Assembly (NCBI RefSeq): GCF_000149955.1
Contig: NC_030986.1
Span: forward strand, 3,225,185 to 3,289,184
Length of the DNA: 64,000 bases
Origin: Fusarium oxysporum f. sp. lycopersici 4287
Lineage: Eukaryota; Ascomycota; Sordariomycetes; Hypocreales; Nectriaceae
Reading direction: 5' to 3'
A program made the translations under genes and the position numbers. Position 1 is the stretch's first letter, and every line of letters starts with the position of its first letter. Of the stretch, positions 37,966-48,981 are shown piece after piece. The notes beneath the pieces are model-generated. The model did not search any database and had not been told where the DNA came from. It saw only the letters and a list, made by a program, of their open reading frames with translations.

Positions 37966-39552
37966 TTAGCTCTCAGCCATCAATTCTTCCTCCCCTAATA
38001 TCAAGGCGTTTGCTGAATAGGCCAGATTGTGAATCTTCAACCCACCCTTCTCATCATACACAACTCTCCCTTCATTGACAGCATTTCGCAACTCTTCGCA
38101 CAGCACTGTACGCTCACCTGTGTCTGGGTTCCATTCCCAGCCCTCCTTCATCCACATCCATCTCAAATATGCCCTTAATTCTTTATCATCTGGACGAACC
38201 CTCATCCATTCAGGCTGAAGTTTAGGATCTCTGTCCTCGCCGTTCCAGCCCGTCGCTCGCCCAAGTAGCTCATCCCGACAGAAGATGCGCCAGCTGTCTA
38301 GAGCATACTTGCCTTGTGTAAGGTGTCCAATCTCCCAGGCCTCTAAAAGATCTTGCCCATATGAGTCTTTGTCCACCAACAGTGCACTACTTCCTTTATG
38401 TTGATAGAGGCTCAGTGGGTCAATGTCCCTGTGGTCGTACTTCTTCACCTTGTGATAGATGCCAGCAACTGGAGGCTGGTCCAAGAAGCCCCGAGCATAC
38501 TTCTTCATCAAACTTACACGGTGCTCCGCAAGGCCAAGATGGCGTATCATCTCGACGAGCGGTTCGGTGTTTCCTTCACTTGCAATGTGTGTTGGCGTAG
38601 GAAATCGTTCTTTTACCTTATAAAATGTAGGGATTGCTTGCGTGCCCTTAGTCCGGATCAGGAACGTCACCACAGTGAGGAGCCAGAATGGTTCGTGGGC
38701 AAACTTTTCTTGGATAAGACCAAACTCCTGCGATGTGAGAGGCGCGAAGGGGACTGAAGGAACAGTTCCCCGCAATGGTCGCTTTCGCGCCAGTGCAATG
38801 GCTTGGCCAGCCTCGTCAGATGCTGAAGTGGCTACAAAGTATGGTGAAATTGAACTTTGAGGCTTGAGAATCAGGGTCATGTCGCACAGAGCGACTTCTT
38901 GCGGGGAACCCTGCCCACCAGCAGGCTTATCAACACTCAGAGTTTGATAAGTCTCATTGTCGGGTGTTTGTGAATGTAGTATTGCAGAGACGCGAGCTTG
39001 TGAGGAAGCTAGAGGGAGGCATGCTCGATCTTTCCATTTCGCAAGGTTGTTACTCCCTTCTGGGCGCCTCCCATGAGGCTGGTCAGACCAATAAGGGGAT
39101 GTTGTGAGACATGTCGTTGTCTTTGGGAAAACCTTTGATCCAAGCCACTGTTGTCGGTGATTTTCGATTTGCTCGGTGATATGTGGTGGTCGGATTTTGG
39201 GGTCAACGTCGAGCTGTTTAGCCCGAGCAATAAGCCTGTCGGTTAATTCCCATGGCTCCTCGCCAGGTGGAGGATCCTGCCCGCTCAGCGTGTACCATAC
39301 GTCTGCAAGGACGTCTTGCGCTTGCAAGCTGTTTCTATCTTCTGGGCGAGCTCTTCGCATGGACTTAGCACATTCGATCAGATAATGCCAATCTGCAGCG
39401 CGTGCTAGCAGGCTCTCTTGGAAAAGCTCTTCGGTCTCTTCTGGTGCTCGATTGGACTCGATGACGTCGGCGAGGAAATCTCGGGCGTTTGGAGGAACGT
39501 CGAATACGGAGAGGACATCGTAGCCGAAACGAGGCGTTGTGGAGCCACTCAT
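37966..39552 (-). CDS. MBD4-like HhH-GPD DNA glycosylase
   Basis: A single exon of 528 aa starting MSGSTTPRFGYD. The N-terminal half is unrecognised. From about residue 280 it matches the glycosylase domain of MBD4: FAHEPFWLLTVVTFLIRTKG (family: PWKLL...IFLNRT.G), a helical segment ending IRHLGLAEHRVSLMKKYARGFL, and GKYALDSWRIFCRDELLG with an aspartate (about 419) at the place of the catalytic Asp of the HhH-GPD superfamily. A second block EWMRVRPDDKELRAYLRWMW follows, like the MBD4 C-terminus. No methyl-CpG-binding domain is seen. MBD4 removes T or U mispaired with G, the product of 5-methylcytosine deamination. The substrate here is inference, and other HhH-GPD activities are possible. Confidence 0.8.
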   Translation of the reverse strand: MSGSTTPRFGYDVLSVFDVPPNARDFLADVIESNRAPEETEELFQESLLARAADWHYLIECAKSMRRARPEDRNSLQAQDVLADVWYTLSGQDPPPGEEPWELTDRLIARAKQLDVDPKIRPPHITEQIENHRQQWLGSKVFPKTTTCLTTSPYWSDQPHGRRPEGSNNLAKWKDRACLPLASSQARVSAILHSQTPDNETYQTLSVDKPAGGQGSPQEVALCDMTLILKPQSSISPYFVATSASDEAGQAIALARKRPLRGTVPSVPFAPLTSQEFGLIQEKFAHEPFWLLTVVTFLIRTKGTQAIPTFYKVKERFPTPTHIASEGNTEPLVEMIRHLGLAEHRVSLMKKYARGFLDQPPVAGIYHKVKKYDHRDIDPLSLYQHKGSSALLVDKDSYGQDLLEAWEIGHLTQGKYALDSWRIFCRDELLGRATGWNGEDRDPKLQPEWMRVRPDDKELRAYLRWMWMKEGWEWNPDTGERTVLCEELRNAVNEGRVVYDEKGGLKIHNLAYSANALILGEEELMAES

Positions 39553-41010
39553 GTCGATCAACTCTTTGGTCCAAGATGGAGATGTATTGGAGCAGCTTGT
39601 CCGTTGCGAAGAGGCAAGACCTGAGCCTTGCTTTGATCAGAGCTGATTTTCAGGGATAAACCAATAGCTTCAACCCCGAATAATACATTTAAAATGTTTT
39701 ATTCAAATAACTTATTTTGCGAGAGAGAGCGGATGGGAGGTGAAGTGAAGTGAAGTGAAATTAAGTTAATGAAATGAAGTAAATGAGGATGGCTGGACTG
39801 AGTTAGGTTGCTGATGAAGTGAACTGAGCCAGTACTTGGCACCTCAGGTGAATGAACGAGGTAAATCCGTCTCCATACCTTAGTAAGATGTCTCTCTCCT
39901 TCCGTACAGCATAGTCCCAGGCAGCCTGGGGGCTGCTGTTGCTCTCGAACTTTTGCCTACTCATTCGTCTTTTTATCACCATGAATCCTTTGACATCATA
40001 CGCTCTATCAAGTAGTGCTGACCAACGGCGAGGAAGTGAACCACATTTGCTAGTGGAGAATCATAAATCGGCCCACGGTAATAGTTATTTCTTGTGTTTG
40101 AGCAACCGAGATTTAAATAATAAATATTTTCTTTGATGGATGATAAACTTAGTATATATGACAGGATAAAATACTGATGAGCTGAACAAAGTTGCCCTTC
40201 CTCAATTAGTAAACCAAGCTTTTTATTCGGCTTGCGAGCACGTTGTGGTAGTCTTTGAACTGAGAGCTAACCTGGACCGACTTATCGACTGACGTTGGTT
40301 GTTGACTGATCAATGATCCCTGAAAACAAGTCCTCCACGTGTCCAGGTGACCGGGTTACTCACAGCTGCAGTGATACCTGAGCACGCAAAGGCGCTAGTA
40401 GCCAGTCATTGCAGGGCCCCTTTGCCTGCACCTCGGCTTAGAAGTGCCGCCCAATTCCCTATCAGCGGGTACGCAACTCCATGTCGCGGTGCACTTGCAC
40501 GGTACCTGGCCTTATCTGCCTTGGCCGCTTGGCCACACGTTGTCTCGGTAAGCCTCAAGTAGCGACAGGTCACTCATCTAGCCTGACCTGAGTATGAATA
40601 GATGCGGTGACTTGATACTGACATCTGGTAGGGTCGCGTGACGAATGTCAGAGCAATTTGCCTGGACAGACAGTTGTGAAAAGGTGAGAAAGGAAACATG
40701 AGAAGTAGGTGTTTGACAGGAGCAACTGGGATAAATTATATGTCTTCCCATTATCATATCTCTCCTCACCTTTAGAGTTCCGTAGGATCAAGTGACGAGG
40801 TTGCTCACGCTAAACGTTCGTGATTCGTCAAAAGCCGCTCCGCCCGTGCTGTCGCCCGATTAGTAGGTCACGTGCATAGATCTTGCCTTCCGTCGCCCGT
40901 CCTCCCATTCTCCGCTCCGCTCAAATCCCTTCTTCTCGTCCCGTTAAACCACCGCGCCCTCTCCGTTCCTACAGAACCTGTATCATCACCATCAAACCAT
41001 CATCCAAGAG
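39553..41010. other. Divergent intergenic region glycosylase/SF3b p14
   Basis: 1.46 kb. It contains a degenerate TGAAG tandem tract, a CACGTG at about 40869, and CT-rich leader sequence just before the p14 ATG. No gene is seen. Confidence 0.5.
39741..39760 (+). repeat. TGAAG pentamer, 4 units
   Basis: Three perfect TGAAG units and one TGAAA, continuing as degenerate TTAAG/TGAAA words to about 39787. Confidence 0.8.
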
Positions 41011-41779
41011 ATGAGTAGTCGCGGCGGTAAATTAGCCCCAGAAGTCAATCGGTAAGTCGCTGCTCCTGTTACGTCTGGCACAGACCAAAAATCGTCATTC
41101 GAATTCTTGCGCCTCATTCATCACATCGCATTCTCGACCTCGATCGACCTCGGCGATACGTACCTGCATTGTCTGACATTCGCTAACTGATTTCTAGAGC
41201 TCTGTTCGTAAAGAACTTGAGGTATGATAGGAACCGCGATGATAACCTCCCACCCGAATAACGACTAATCGATATCGACTCATAGTTACAACGTCACTCC
41301 GGAAGAGTTGTTCGACCTTTTCGGAAAATTTGGCCCAATTCGGTATGCACAGACCCTGTTACTCGACACGCGACAATTGTCATTGAAGACGACCTTCTTG
41401 TCACTCCGAGACGATGTGCGCTTTGCGATTTAATACTGACAGCCATTGTAGCCAGGTTCGACAGGGTATCGCCAACAACACCAAGGGTACTGCCTTCGTT
41501 GTCTATGAAGACGTAGCCGACGCCAAGCAAGCCTGCGACAAGCTCAACGGCTTCAATTTTCAAAACCGATACCTCGTTGGTGCGTCCACCTCGTCACCCT
41601 TGCGTCACAATGGTTCATTTTTCGATGACTGCGTTGGACGTATGTACTGGGGCAATTGAATACTGACCGAGATCACAGTTCTATACCACCAGCCCGACAA
41701 GATGGCCAAGTCAAAAGAGGACCTCGAAGCCCGCCGGGAATCTTTAGCTCAGCTCAAGCAACAGCATGGCATCGATTGA
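41011..41779 (+). CDS. SF3B6: SF3b subunit p14 (branch-site RRM protein)
   Basis: Exons 41011-41051, 41198-41221, 41286-41342, 41452-41579 and 41679-41779 give 116 aa; the introns are 146, 64, 109 and 99 bp. It is intron-dense for a small gene and includes a 24-nt exon. The protein is one [30 protein letters not shown] holds RNP2, [18 protein letters not shown] holds RNP1, and the family-specific tail [35 protein letters not shown] follows. In human, p14 contacts the branch adenosine and binds SF3B1 within U2 snRNP. Budding yeast lacks it, whereas filamentous fungi keep it along with intron-rich genes. Confidence 0.97.
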
Positions 41780-44179
41780 CAATCCGACCGGTCTGTGGAT
41801 AGCCTGCCTAGGAACTCAAAATCCTCGTCTGCAGGCCGGTCTTCGTCTTCTCCCAAATCTCCTTCGCCGGATCCGAAGACGATCCTCCGAAAAGGCAGGA
41901 CCCCAACCAAAGCAGCCGCCAAGAGCCACGCATCCTCCCGAGTCGTCCGTTTCGATGACGGACTTCGACCTGCACTGACCTGTGCATGATGCATCTTTAT
42001 CGCTTTTTGGAGGGGCTCTATAACAGGAGCCCAAATACGCATCACCTCTGAGGTGGTTTTACTATTGGTTCGGACTTCGCTTGACACGCAAACACCTCTC
42101 CTTTACGGTTCTGGGAATTAGGTGCACTGGGGAAATTCAAGGTTGATTCAGCAAGTGGCGATACGACCAGTCACAAACTGCTCTTTTAAACATGGCCTGG
42201 GATAGGAAAGGCCTTGATGATGTTGTTGCCTGTGTATAGCTTTTGTTGCATTTCGCGTCTCTTTGTTCCTTTTATTTTTATTCGATCTGGAAGCCTTGGC
42301 CATGAGAAGCCAATACCCCCTCGTTCACAGTTATGATCTGCCTGATGGACTCGCGACCATACAGATGTGTGACGTACAAATGGCCTTGACTCTCCATCTC
42401 CCCGCTGGGGGTTTTACGTCGCGCATTTTACGAAATTTGAGATCAGCAATGGGGAAAGAAACAGATAAACACCAGTAAACTAGATTGAAGTCAGTTTGTT
42501 TTGATAATGAGAGAATCAGTCCTTCTCATCCTTCAAGATTGAAGGTCCCCTGCGCAAGGACTGGGCCCTGTGAAGAGTCTTGCCAGACCTATGACATGCG
42601 AACTAGTTCGAGAGATGAAACATAACTCTGCCTGGACACTGCTCACTGAGCGTGATCCCTGGTAGATGATCTAACCTCACAAGCCATAGTTCACAATTGT
42701 ATTTACGCCTTACCATAGTCCGCACCAAAAGGAACCAATACAAAAAAGCTTGAGTCTGTCCACGACGATGTTAGGCTACTGCATATATTTTGTCCACTAA
42801 GAGAGTCGAGCTGGTTGTAATAACAAACACTACCAAGAGACACATGGAATCAATGACAACATGTCTGCGTGTGACAGTATCGAATGCCACGATTGGATGA
42901 CCTTGTTGATCCATGGGCGCTCTCGTGAGGTTTAGCTGTCTTCAGACTTAATCGTTGGTTCGCAGTAACGTAGAATTGTAGGTCGAGAAAGGGGATTTGC
43001 TGAAAATTCAGTTGATCGCCCCTCGAGAAGATGGATGTCTCTGGTAATGACTAACCTTACGATGATTTCACTCTACCTTTCAGGTTATTTTTGGGCGCTA
43101 TGTCTTTTGCAAAAATATTCTTGTGATAAGTGAGGCTATTCCGGAAGAAGATGAGAAAACATCGATGCCATCATATCACACCACAGAAACGATATACACA
43201 ACCCAAAAGGCCCTAGAAATCCGTATTAGATAGAAACATACCATGTCTCATTGGTCACTCAGCTGGCTTGCAATCTGCTCAACAAGCCGTGGACAAGCTG
43301 TCTGCCAGCTCTCGGGGCTGTCAATTGAAAAATGCCTTGCCAGACAGAAGATTGGCTTTGCAAACGGTATGTTTCCCCGGTCGCATCGGGCTTGGCCTAC
43401 ACTGCGGATAAGTTGCAAGTCTATCGATTCACCAGCTGGGCCGCCGATGAGGTCGCGATATCAGCCGTGGAGAGCTGTGAGTGGTTCTTTAGCCGCCAGA
43501 CAGTGGGCTTGTGGCTGAGTGTGGGAGGCTTTGAATAAAGTAAACCAACGTGGATTGCAACGTAGGTATGAGTTTGAGGTGGTATTGAATATGATTGATT
43601 TTAATTGATTTATCGAGTTGACAGTATTAAGTGTTGAGTCATCTGTAATACACTTGTTGATTCGATGAATGACAGCTTCATGTGCATGTTTTAATCTACT
43701 TGAGTCAAGAATCCAAGTATACTCAAGCCTGTATAAACCAATCATCAACCAACAAAGCTACCAACAACAGCTGCCTGAACTTCACTCATCTACCGAAGGA
43801 GTCATTCCTTCGATCATGAGTGGGTATCTCACTACCTGCACCCATTGCCATAGAACGCACCACCGGGACTCCACAGCCACAGCTGGAACCTCTAGCTCTC
43901 TACCTATTGCGAGCGTTGAACAGTGGTCTACACTTATTCGATCCCGTCTCAAGGCTACAATTTCTGTTCTATATTGGTCATGATGCCTTGGGCCCCTCAT
44001 GTGTCCTTGTGCCCGGCCATGAGGCTTATAACCAACCACCAATGGCCGCAACTGGGGTCTCTCGATATAAGTCGCTGCCAGCTGCAGCCTTGTTGGGTCG
44101 ACATGCGATATAAAGCCATAGAATAACCACTCTGTATTCTCATAAACGCTACCACGGAACTGAACATTTTTCTAAGCCG
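41780..44179. other. Gene-poor region of 2.4 kb
   Basis: Between p14 and the SWIM-domain gene. The only stretch that looks slightly protein-like is about 43250-43538 (frame containing DKLQVYRFTSWAADEVAISAVES), interrupted by a stop. I do not call a gene. Confidence 0.5.
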
Positions 44180-45586
44180 ATGTATCCTCCTTCATCTCGT
44201 TTTAGTCGACTATCTCTTGAGAGCATGTCTCCAGAAACCCGCTCTCGCACCAGGGCTCAATCCCTAGGCCGGAAGACCGAGCAATCTCACCACGATGAAT
44301 CATCTTCAGACTCTGATACAAGCTCAGATAGCTCTGGCTATGTAGATTACAGTTCAGAATTCGACGATGATGATGAGCCCTCTGCTATCCGTTCCCCAAC
44401 CAAACTCACATATCTCGTCGGCCATCTCCCTGAAGAGACCCAGTCAATCGTCCGCGATACCTTCAAAGAGCCCCCAAAGATCGCCCTAGAAAAGTGCCGT
44501 CGCATAGACGATACATATGCGTTCCAAATGACAGAGCTTGTCACGCGCTCTGTGCGGATCCGCGCGCCACAAGACGGCACTTCCAACCTCAGCTGCTCAT
44601 GTCGAGATGACGGACAGCCTTGCCAGCACCTCCTTTGGCTATTAGATCAGATCGTCAAACAAACTCTGTACGAAACTGATCTCAACAAGCCTCTCAGGAT
44701 GAGCCCAGTAGGCTATGCTGAGGAGATGGGCGAAGTTTTCCAAAGTATATCTAATTTTCGTCTCGATGTACTGGCGGAGGGACTTCACTGCCATCTCGTC
44801 ACCCCGGACTCAGAATACAACAACGAGCCTGATGCTTTCCGCGCCCAGGAAGCTCGAGAAATGCTTTCCTCTGTCTATAGAATGGACCCAGGGGACTTTC
44901 GACCAGATATCTTTGAAAAGGTTTCTCATCGCAGGAAGATCATCAAACGCAACGACCTGGAACAAACCATATCTCGTATGCTTCTAGATAACCATCACTT
45001 CTTTCACTATTTCCGCTCTCTATCTCGCCCACAAGACCCTATAAAGGACGTATTCTACAAACTTACTCAGCGCATTAACCGCGTTGTTCGAGATCTCGAC
45101 ACCCCAGGCCAAACTTCAGACCCTGATCCCCCCCGAGATGTCATATGGGCAGCTTCACATATTCTAGGCTGCGTTCGTCGGATGCGCCACGATATTTATT
45201 CCCGCGAAAGCCCTATTTCAGCAAGAGAAGCCCTATCAGCAGCTCGTAGCCTTGTGCACATTCTGGACTTGGTGGTATCTCGCAATACAGACCATGGTCC
45301 AATAGATGCACCCCGCATCGACCGAAACCTCTACCTACGGCTAATTGGAGACCGAGATCAAGACTTCATTCTTAACGTCCTTAATCTGATCCCCGAAGCT
45401 GCGAGCCAGTTCCTACATAACCTCGAGGAAGTTCTCGGCAAGATTGAGATTTATGGAGCGCCAGCTGGCTATGTACAACGATTTAGGGCAATGCTGGGAA
45501 GACTGAGAACATCGAGTACAGGATCGGGATTGAAGAGGTCTGTTCAGGGGCAAACGGGTGGTCGTAAGACAAGGAGAACCAGATGA
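44180..45586 (+). CDS. SWIM-type zinc-finger protein, function unknown
   Basis: A single exon of 468 aa. The N-terminus is Ser/Asp-rich and acidic (about 40-70). Residues 139-150 read CSCRDDGQPCQH, a CxC(x6)CxH SWIM zinc-binding motif, preceded by a strand-rich segment (TYAFQMTELVTRSVRIRAP) as in other SWIM domains. The rest is predicted helical with no domain I recognise, and the C-terminus is basic (GGRKTRRTR), perhaps nuclear. SWIM motifs occur in DNA-binding, ubiquitin-ligase and recombination (Shu complex) proteins. The layout here does not let me choose between these. Confidence 0.8.
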   Translation: MYPPSSRFSRLSLESMSPETRSRTRAQSLGRKTEQSHHDESSSDSDTSSDSSGYVDYSSEFDDDDEPSAIRSPTKLTYLVGHLPEETQSIVRDTFKEPPKIALEKCRRIDDTYAFQMTELVTRSVRIRAPQDGTSNLSCSCRDDGQPCQHLLWLLDQIVKQTLYETDLNKPLRMSPVGYAEEMGEVFQSISNFRLDVLAEGLHCHLVTPDSEYNNEPDAFRAQEAREMLSSVYRMDPGDFRPDIFEKVSHRRKIIKRNDLEQTISRMLLDNHHFFHYFRSLSRPQDPIKDVFYKLTQRINRVVRDLDTPGQTSDPDPPRDVIWAASHILGCVRRMRHDIYSRESPISAREALSAARSLVHILDLVVSRNTDHGPIDAPRIDRNLYLRLIGDRDQDFILNVLNLIPEAASQFLHNLEEVLGKIEIYGAPAGYVQRFRAMLGRLRTSSTGSGLKRSVQGQTGGRKTRRTR

Positions 45587-45839
45587 GACACGGAGACTTG
45601 GGCGACTGGTGACAATGTACATCGAAAATAAGCATCATTTATTGATATGAATATCTTTACAAGCTGAATACCAAATATCGAGATTTGTGTAATATAAAAA
45701 CTAACTAGGCCATACTTATGAAATAGAATTCAGTGTATCGAACTCTGTTGCTTCTTATTGAATAACTCGCTTGCTGTTTGCTATGCTTTTGAGTGGAGAG
45801 TGAGACATGTCTGGATTGTACGATTGTCGCCGGCCCAAG
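45587..45839. other. Short convergent 3' spacer
   Basis: 253 bp between the SWIM-gene stop and the kinase-like gene stop, AT-rich and holding both 3' UTRs. Confidence 0.6.
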
Positions 45840-47567
45840 TCAGAACTTGAATCCCCTTTCATCGCGAAAGGCCTCAAGGTCCGCAAGAACATCCTTCAGA
45901 CTAGGCCGATCGTAATAGTTCTCCTTCCAATCACCCCTCTTCATACCTTCGATCCTTCGCCTGAGCCACCTCTCCGATGCATCGATTTCTCTCGACCACC
46001 ACTCCTTGGCCGTCCGTTGCACCCCATCTGGGGTGGAGAGCCCTGTTTTCTCGAGCTCTCGGAGCACGAGCTGGTTCCTCTCCCTCACAATCAGCCTACT
46101 AAGGCCATTCTGCCTTCCGCGCGTGCAACGATCAATTAATTTCTGCATGGCTCCAGGAGTCTTCGTGTATCCTGGAAATTCGACAAGAGGCTCCCATCGA
46201 TATGAAAGCCAGACCGCGGCTCTTTGGGGAGCGCTATTCCCTTCAAAGATGCACCACAAAACACGACCAAGCATATACACCTCGCATGCCTCCTGCTCTT
46301 TTGGTGTGAGACATGCCCATGGGACATTATAGCCTTTGCATGGCCACTTGTACTCCTCGCTCTCACCCATCGCCTCCCAATGCGGAAGCATCTCTGTCAA
46401 GAGTTTCGAATACTTTTCGCTGACTTCTGTGGGTATTTCTTCATCGATAGCAAGAAGCCTCACGTACTCCAGAGCATTGACTTCAGGAGCGGCGAACTCA
46501 CACCAGACCCCACGCTGCTCAAAATCAACCATAACAGCATCTCGACTAGCTGAAAGAACGATGTTGTCTAACCTGAGATCCGGATAGAAGATACTGGAAG
46601 TTGTACGAAGATGCACCAATGCCGACGCTAGTTGTATAGCCCATTTTGTCTCGTCGGCCAGGGACACCATGTTGTGAAGCTTGAGAAAAGGAATCAGATC
46701 ACGCAGGCTACCGTGGATATGGTACTCGAGAGTAAATCCGACAACAGCCACTTTACTCCCAAAACTGCATTTCTTTGTAACCAGGTGCACAGGACGGGAG
46801 ACAATGTTGGGATGTGGTGGGATGATGAGCAGCTGCCTTAGCTCGTGATAAAGGTACTTGGTGTAACTGGTAAGTGCCTTGAAAATCCATATTTTGCCTC
46901 CGATTCTGACGAGGCAGACGCTGTCGTGTAGCTGTGAGACGTATATCACGTCACCAAGATCGACAGTCGGCGGTAACTCAACGTCGCTTCCCCAAGCATT
47001 CTCAAGAGAAGCCACAGACAGAAGTTGGCGTTCGAGATAGTGGGTTGGAGCGATGGTGACCTCCGCGTCAGCAACTTTCATGGGCATGTTCCTAAGCACA
47101 ATCCTAGAACCAAAAGGTATGTTACTGAAGATTTGCAGAGGCTCCTGCTGCCGAGCTGTCCAGTGTTGCAGGATGCGGAGCACATGTTGAGTGATTCCGA
47201 GACGCGAAATGCGCATTGCACTCGTGGTATGAAATGCCACATCAACATCGAGTGCAAGTCGAAGCTCTGGTGAGAGCTTCGAGGGCTCAGGAATAAAAAC
47301 ATCCATTCGAATAGGAGACATGGAGTCGATGAATAAAGGAACAGCATAGAACTGGCTCCCGAAAGCAGTGCAGCCATCGATGCGCCAGAGAGGACGATCC
47401 AGTGGGCTGAGGCTATCAATGCGGTTCTTTGGGTTCAGCGATGAGTTTTGCCAGTCAGCAACATGGCTATCCTGAACTGCCGAGCCCAGCTGGGTGGTTG
47501 ATGGAGGACCCGAGAAGGCTGCAGTAGGGTGGATAACATCGTGAATAGATTCCTGACTCAACTCCAT
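45840..47567 (-). CDS. Fungal protein-kinase-like protein
   Basis: A single exon of 575 aa from MELSQESIHDVIHP. The first 190 residues are a conserved-looking but unnamed region. A kinase-like domain spans about 200-450: WIFKAL (lysine of the VAIK strand), YHELRQL (helix C Glu), FYPDLRLDNIVL replacing HRDLKxxN with Asp and Asn kept, and VDFEQ replacing DFG with Asp kept. An APE-like AAPEV follows. Catalytic residues are therefore present although the surrounding motifs are unusual, so activity is possible. The C-terminal 120 residues are charged and helical. A short upstream exon cannot be excluded. The substrate and pathway are unknown. Confidence 0.8.
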   Translation of the reverse strand: MELSQESIHDVIHPTAAFSGPPSTTQLGSAVQDSHVADWQNSSLNPKNRIDSLSPLDRPLWRIDGCTAFGSQFYAVPLFIDSMSPIRMDVFIPEPSKLSPELRLALDVDVAFHTTSAMRISRLGITQHVLRILQHWTARQQEPLQIFSNIPFGSRIVLRNMPMKVADAEVTIAPTHYLERQLLSVASLENAWGSDVELPPTVDLGDVIYVSQLHDSVCLVRIGGKIWIFKALTSYTKYLYHELRQLLIIPPHPNIVSRPVHLVTKKCSFGSKVAVVGFTLEYHIHGSLRDLIPFLKLHNMVSLADETKWAIQLASALVHLRTTSSIFYPDLRLDNIVLSASRDAVMVDFEQRGVWCEFAAPEVNALEYVRLLAIDEEIPTEVSEKYSKLLTEMLPHWEAMGESEEYKWPCKGYNVPWACLTPKEQEACEVYMLGRVLWCIFEGNSAPQRAAVWLSYRWEPLVEFPGYTKTPGAMQKLIDRCTRGRQNGLSRLIVRERNQLVLRELEKTGLSTPDGVQRTAKEWWSREIDASERWLRRRIEGMKRGDWKENYYDRPSLKDVLADLEAFRDERGFKF

Positions 47568-48981
47568 GGCATGGGCTGATGAATACTCTGGACGCCGAAA
47601 GCTACTAGAAGACGGCTCAAGTCAGCAGAGCGCAGCGTTCCACGGCAAATCATCAAGTACCTGCACAAATGTCTTAGATGCTGCCCAACACAAACAGTCG
47701 GCTGTAGGTGAGGGGTTCCAGTCTCGGATGCAAGGCGGCCAGAGGCTGAATAGTTGGCGAGGAGTTGTTGAATCGTCAGCAGCGTAGAGTGACCGATATC
47801 AATCCAGGAAGAGAAATGACTCGGTTCGACTCGAGAGCAAGATTTACTGGACAAGGCCGAGCGTGCCACCGGTCAGCATCAATCTCAGGGAAAAGAATAT
47901 GCGTTGTCGTGCGACGGTACCAAAGATGGATGACACAGCCGAATTGGGTCACTTTGGGTGGTTGGCTTCGATGCTCAGTACGCGGTTCTTTTTGGTCATG
48001 CTGTCTGATCACATGATCGAAGGAAGCCTGTTGGTTATTGTGAAACCGAGAGTGACTGATCACAACTTGTTCTTGCTGGGTGAGAAAGAGCGAACAAATA
48101 TGGCAAGCAGTCGTCCGCGACGGAGATTGCCTCCAACATCGAAACTTGAACGACAAGATCCAGTTTCCAACTAAGTTTCACGGTTGACGCAAGTACCCTA
48201 AGGCTCCACCTGCGGAGAGGCATGTTGCCTGGCAAACGAATATTTTTCGTTCCCAGACATTAACAAATCATCCATGCTTTCCATGCAGAGGGATCAAGGT
48301 AGGTATCCGTTGCCTCCTGAAAACACGGGATCAGACCCGGTCACAATATGTGCTTGGATAGTTGTTTTTATTCCAAAGGTTGTTGTGGCACGTCCCGTAA
48401 AATTTAGCTTCTCAATACCCGTGAATGCAGCGAGATACACCAAGCCAAGGCCATTTGTATTGGGCTTCGCGGGAGTACAGGCGCTGTGATGGCTCAACGA
48501 GTCGTTGGTGGTTTGTTTGCGTCGCTAGTCGTGGTAAACGAACGCGCAAGCTGGTGAGAAGCCAGAATCGACATGGTTCGCTAACGGTTTTGTAAGTTGG
48601 ACGCCGCCCAGGGAAACAAGGATTGACATTTAAAAGGGATGTTGATGAAATGCTCTTTGAACAAGCTAGAGTCAATATGAAGAAACAGTCTTGCATGAGA
48701 GATCAGCTGCAAAACTTGTGTACAAGCAGAAAAAAGAGTTAATTGATGGACCTGGCAACGAAGGATTGACTGAAGGCAGTCAGATTCTTGTGGTAGAGGG
48801 CACTATTGTAGTGACAGCTTCAGGGGAAGTTCGGACTGGGTGTCATGAGGAGTCTCTGGTGAGACAAGTCAAGGTCTTGGTCATGACTCTCAGACAGTGT
48901 TACATACGGGAGTTGGCATATTAATCAGTTCGAAAACTGAATGACCTGACCCAGCTTAAGAAATTGGGAGCTTTAAGCGAG
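47568..48981. other. Intergenic region upstream of the kinase-like gene
   Basis: 1.4 kb with several short unrelated open frames. I see no supported gene. The left part presumably carries the promoter of the minus-strand kinase-like gene. Confidence 0.45.

Noticed and set aside
43250..43538. Protein-like stretch ending SVGGFE, possible exon or pseudogene
   Set aside because: An in-frame stop interrupts it, no matching exons were found upstream, and no family is recognised.
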